Shown: piece after piece, positions 60,750 to 64,000 of the stretch
Position numbering within the stretch: position 1 is the stretch's first letter
How the letters are laid out: each line of letters begins with the position of its first letter
DNA from: Welwitschia mirabilis
Taxonomy: Eukaryota > Gnetophyta > Gnetopsida > Welwitschiales
Length of the DNA: 64,000 nt
Reading direction: 5' to 3'
Assembly: GCA_051453625.1 (NCBI GenBank)
Contig: JBOZIK010000001.1
Span: 263,237,357 to 263,301,356, forward strand
Made by a program: the position numbers and the translations under genes
The notes under the pieces: generated by a model
What the model was told of the DNA's origin: nothing
Database searches by the model: none
Seen by the model: only the letters and a program-made list of their open reading frames with translations

Positions 60750-61848
60750 TGTTACAATGCATATTTATACAATGTTTACATCTTGAATACAATCCTATTA
60801 ATCACAAATATAATGCACAAATACAATACATTAATATAGATGGAAGTAACCTGAATGTCGTAATCTGCCAAAGGCCAAAGTAGGAAATAAGAGAGTTGCT
60901 TTTTACAAAGAAATACTTGCACACTAATCTATAGAAATAATTTGCAATGCATAAAAGTAAAATATAACATACTCGTGCAAAGATTATCTAAGAAAAGGAA
61001 ACAACAATGCACTTAACTTAAACTAACTAAGCATAACCTTAACAAAGTTATCCTTATAACCTATATCACTAAAGAAACTATCACTGGATTATAAGTAACT
61101 TAAGATATGAGGTAAGAAATAATTACACATTGAAATAAGAAAAAGAAGTATTTTATATTAATTAAAAACCACATTCATGTTACAAAGTAGTTACACCTTA
61201 ATAGAGGAAACACTACCCAATACTAAGGAAAATGTCTCACTGCAACTACAAGGATGGATTTTCGATCCTCTAATCTCTTATCATGAGATTTTAAAGTTCA
61301 AATGAAGATAAGTAGAAGTTGAGGGAAATATCACTATTTATTAACTTACAAGTACATAAAAAAATATATAGAAAGATGTGGATAAATCATAACAATTGCA
61401 TGATAAGAAATAAAAATACATGTGGCAGAAGTTAGGTGAATGTTCATTATAGATATTACAATAATATCATTCAGATGATCATCTAGATGATAGAAGAGAT
61501 GATTCCACCTCATAATTAATCCACATAAGTTGTTAAGTTGATTATAATTAGCATCCCTATTGGCACTTTTTGCTTGGTCATGTGTATAGTCATCTAGATG
61601 ATTAGGTGAATGATGAACTTTGATAATTTATCAATCATTGCATTAACCTCAATGTTTTGCAATAAGTTGTCTTTAGAAATGTAAAGTATTTAGAATAGCT
61701 CAAAATACTATAAATTATCATGAAGATTACATGTTTTTTTCCTTTTCATATCAGCTCTTCATTATTGTAGAAATCACGCATTTACCTATCTATTATCCTA
61801 CAAAACCACTTAGAGTATCCTATCAGATATGTATAAGTTGGAATTGCA
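60750..61848 (-). repeat. E3 5' LTR (right copy)
   Basis: The plus strand runs TGTTACAATGC to GGAATTGCA. It contains two TCATCTAGATGA palindromes at 61,479-61,490 and 61,590-61,601; the left LTR keeps the second (50,544-50,555) and has lost the first. Confidence 0.85.
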
Positions 61849-62480
61849 ATTGATCTATTGATATATGTCTTTAAAGTATGGATCATTAATTAAAGATTTT
61901 TTAAGAAAGTATATAAGCCAAATGTAGTAGTAGTGGCTAGCATATACTACATTCTACTCAAATCATCTACTACTTTGTTCTATTTCCTAGGGTGTAATGT
62001 AACTTAAAATCATATTATGTAAGTAACTCACCCCATATTATTTATCACATGTTTAGAAGGGGTTATTTTTGAATGTATTCCAAACTTTTATGATCTACTT
62101 TGAGAAGGAATTTCTTCTCATAAAATAGTACCTTTAAATTTTTAAAACATGTACTATGGCTAGTAATTCTAAATCATGAGTAGTGTATTTCTTCTCATGC
62201 TATTTTAATTTTCATGATTCATAAGAAATCACATGATTATCTTAGTTGAGTATGACTCCTATTCCTTGAGTAGAAGCATCTGTAGTAACTGTAAATGTTT
62301 TGTTTACATCTGCAATCTTGAGGACCGATGCTATTATAAGTAGAACCTTCAATATAAAAAATGATTTTTTGCATTTTTTATTAAAGTGTAATGTATTTGT
62401 TTCTTTGCTTAGATCTACCAATAGTGCTATAAGTTGAGAGAATCCTAAAACAAATTTAAAGTTAAAGTTGATCAATCCTC
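61849..62480 (-). pseudogene. pol-RH: G2 decayed RNase H
   Basis: The open stretch 62,242-62,475 ends with NKTFTVTTDASTQGIGVILN, the TDAS--G-GAVL-Q motif with the catalytic Asp kept, after the KCKKSFFILKVLL linker. HVISYESWKLK, then KKYTTHDLELLAIVHVLKIW (about 62,140-62,230), follow the family pattern. NDPYFKDISID near 61,870 is the linker into which E3 inserted. Confidence 0.8.
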
Positions 62481-63340
62481 AAAAACTTCAAACTTGAGTG
62501 GCATCCTTTAATTATGATCATTCCCTTACAAATTATACTTTAGCAAGGTCTATTATGATTTCTTTACTGGAGATGATATGCCCAAATAGCTAATTTTTAT
62601 TTAAAAGAACTTGCATTTTCTTAATTTCATCTTGAATTTATGGTTAGATAAAACCTGTAAAACTTTCTTCAAAAGTGTAACATGATCATCTTGAATTTTT
62701 GAATATATTAGGACATCATCTAAAATAACAATCAAAAATTTATCCATGTAAGATCAAAAAACATCATTCATTAAAAGTATTTTTGTAAATGTCTATATCT
62801 TGTTCAAAAAAATCATGAAGGTGGATAGGACATTTGTTAAATCAAAAGGCACTAATACAATTTTGTAATGTCTATATCTTGTTATAAAAGTATTATTTTA
62901 AATCTCTTTATTCTTGATGCAGATCTAGTGGTAGCCAAAATTTGAATCAATCTTAAAAAAGTACTTGTTTCCTTATAATTGATCCAAGAGGTCATTGATC
63001 CTTGGTAGCAGATATCTATTCTTAATGATTACTTTTTTCACTTATCTATAGTCAATGTAAAGCTATAAGATATCATCCTCCTTCTTAATAAATAATACTG
63101 ATGCTTCCCATGATAATACACTATGGTAAATTTTTCCTTCCAATAATAGTTGCTCAATCTGTAAGTTTAATTCTCTCAGTTTTACTATTAAGAAGCGATA
63201 AGGTGCTATGGCTAATAGCTATGCTCCAGGGATTAAGTCGATTACTTGCCATATTCTTCTCTTGGATGGTAGCATTTTTGAATCTTCAAATACATCTAAA
63301 AATTCTTGTAGCTCTTCTAGTATAGAGGAATCTTATTTAT
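62481..63340 (-). pseudogene. pol-RT: G2 decayed reverse transcriptase
   Basis: EQLLLEGKIYHSVLSWEASV (about 63,090-63,155) and LFIKKEDDIL lead to YIDYR, a stop, and VKKVIIKNRYLLPRINDLLD. The catalytic block reads VILDDVLIYSK with both Asp kept (62,715-62,720), unlike G1 and E3. HVTLLKKVLQVLSNHKFKMK and KCKFF follow. Frameshifts and stops still prevent a product. The plus-strand open stretch at 63,101-63,325 is the reverse of this region. Confidence 0.85.
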
Positions 63341-63900
63341 GATCTTCTACCAATATTAGGGTAATGAATATGTATTTCTTTTTAACATCTTTTGTGATTT
63401 ATTTGGGTGAAGTTAAAAATATCTCCTTAATTTTTTCCTTCCCTTTAAATATTTGTTCTCTAAATGAAGTAGATAGTTATAACTTCCTTTGATAAAAGTT
63501 AATCTAAACATTATATCTGATTAAGAAAAGGATTACTAAAATGACATGGTATTCTATAATTTAAAAGACATAAAATTTATTCCTAAGTATAAATCATGAA
63601 TGGTAAAAGTTATAAGGACTACAGTTCCCTCTTGTGTGAGAAGTTTACCCCCTATAATTCCTATGGTGAACTTTTATTCTTTAAAAGAAATGATATTCAT
63701 ATTTTAAAATGAAGATGGTGAAATAAGATAGATCACTATTAATTAGGAATAAATAAAAAAAGATGAAATATAACCATGTAATTCTAAGATGGAATGTTGA
63801 TTATGAATCACATCTATTTGAATGGTAGCATAGACTTTTTTGGATAGCATGGGCTAATTTTAAAGATATTTATGTCAATTATGCTAAGGAAAATTTGGTG
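63341..63900 (-). pseudogene. pro: G2 decayed protease region
   Basis: VYATIQIDVIHNQ (about 63,790-63,830) and VIYLISPSSF (about 63,690-63,740) stand where chromoviruses have the VF-LT...V-G and ATHSFIS--F blocks. The catalytic DSGA itself is not readable. ELQEFLDVFED (about 63,280-63,310) is the F-DVF-E linker to reverse transcriptase. Confidence 0.5.
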
Positions 63901-63916
63901 GTCATCCCTTAAATGG

Positions 63917-63958
63917 ATAGTCTCTAGCAATGTGGCCTCTTTTGTAACACTCATGATA
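63917..63958 (-). pseudogene. gag: G2 gag zinc knuckle with Cys-to-Tyr changes
   Basis: The minus strand reads YHECYKRGHIARDY, matching CxxCxxxGHxxxxC except that the first and last Cys are Tyr (TGT/TGC to TAT, G to A). Cys-His in the middle is kept. The rest of gag lies beyond the right edge. Confidence 0.7.
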
Positions 63959-64000
63959 GGTGATATTAGTTATGTATGATTTCCTTGCTATTGGTATAGT

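Larger units (their letters stand above)
49709..61848 (-). mobile_element. E3, decayed Athila/Tat retrotransposon
   Basis: A 12.1-kb element with LTRs of 1,098 (49,709-50,806) and 1,099 bases (60,750-61,848). On the minus strand the order is 5' LTR, Asp-type primer site, leader, gag, protease, reverse transcriptase, RNase H, integrase, a 3.9-kb 3' region with an extra decayed ORF, purine tract and 3' LTR. Protein motifs and primer type place it in the Athila/Tat group. The flanks ATTAT (49,704-49,708) and ATTGA (61,849-61,853) are only a poor target duplication, but the LTR lengths and the interrupted G2 polyprotein on either side define the ends. Every frame is broken by stops. The palindrome TCATCTAGATGA occurs eight times in it. 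Confidence 0.85.
47761..64000 (-). mobile_element. G2, chromovirus split by E3, truncated by the window
   Basis: Reading leftward on the minus strand from the right window edge: gag zinc knuckle (63,917-63,958), protease remnant, reverse transcriptase (62,600-63,330), RNase H (62,000-62,480), then E3 (49,709-61,848), then integrase (48,650-49,700), chromodomain-like tail, purine tract and 3' LTR. The two halves belong to one polyprotein order, so E3 inserted into the RNase H to integrase linker. The chromodomain-like tail and RT motifs indicate a chromovirus, distinct from G1 in LTR length (0.39 against about 3.8 kb). Confidence 0.8.

Noticed and set aside
50544-61601. TCATCTAGATGA repeats considered as a CRISPR-like array
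   Set aside because: Spacing is irregular over 11 kb, the motif is only 12 bases, and the setting is a plant retrotransposon.
49704-61853. Target-site duplication for E3
   Set aside because: ATTAT against ATTGA matches at only three of five positions. The ends are supported by LTR lengths and the split G2 polyprotein instead.

Overview
The window is nuclear plant DNA made almost entirely of decayed, nested LTR retrotransposons. I find no host gene, tRNA, rRNA or CRISPR array. The sequence is extremely A+T-rich and CG dinucleotides are scarce. Every recognisable retrotransposon reading frame is broken by stops of the kind cytosine deamination produces (CAA/CAG/CGA to TAA/TAG/TGA, TGG to TAG), and catalytic Asp codons have repeatedly become Asn. 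Plant-type primer binding sites (initiator-Met and Asp tRNA types) and plant Ty3/gypsy (chromovirus, Athila/Tat) and Ty1/copia domains point to a large-genome seed plant. The unusually low GC recalls what has been reported for the gnetophyte Welwitschia; that is only a guess.

Left part. Positions 1-10,425 hold the 3' end of an Athila/Tat-like element (L1). Its LTR is split by N1 (3,599-9,804, minus strand), a non-autonomous element with 2.7-kb LTRs, a 0.7-kb non-coding interior and flanking ATGCT/ATGCC. Positions about 10,430-42,622 hold array T, laid out LTR-A, interior A, LTR-B, interior B, LTR-C. Both interiors carry a degenerate gag-protease region but no reverse transcriptase or integrase. 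LTR-C is interrupted twice: at its left edge by solo LTR S1 (23,932-27,693, perfect CAAAC duplication), and in its middle by S2 (28,527-42,278, perfect CACTA duplication), a second solo LTR of about 4.2 kb. S2 is split by G1 (31,083-40,624, plus strand), a complete-length dead chromovirus, and the 5' LTR of G1 contains a copia fragment, C1 (minus strand).

Right part. After 1.6 kb of unassigned AT-rich DNA, an Athila/Tat-like element E1 starts at 44,200: LTR, Asp-type primer site, a 1.1-kb T-rich repetitive leader and a gag-like region. It is cut at 47,761 by a minus-strand chromovirus G2, which runs off the right edge of the window. G2 is itself split between its RNase H and integrase by E3 (49,709-61,848, minus strand), an Athila/Tat element with 1,098- and 1,099-bp LTRs and the order gag, protease, reverse transcriptase, RNase H, integrase, extra ORF region.

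The insertions stack in a readable order: T is older than S2, S2 than G1, G1 than C1; T is older than S1; E1 is older than G2, G2 than E3; L1 is older than N1. No element here looks able to move. The domain calls rest on my reading of translated motifs and on comparison between copies inside the window; I ran no database search.
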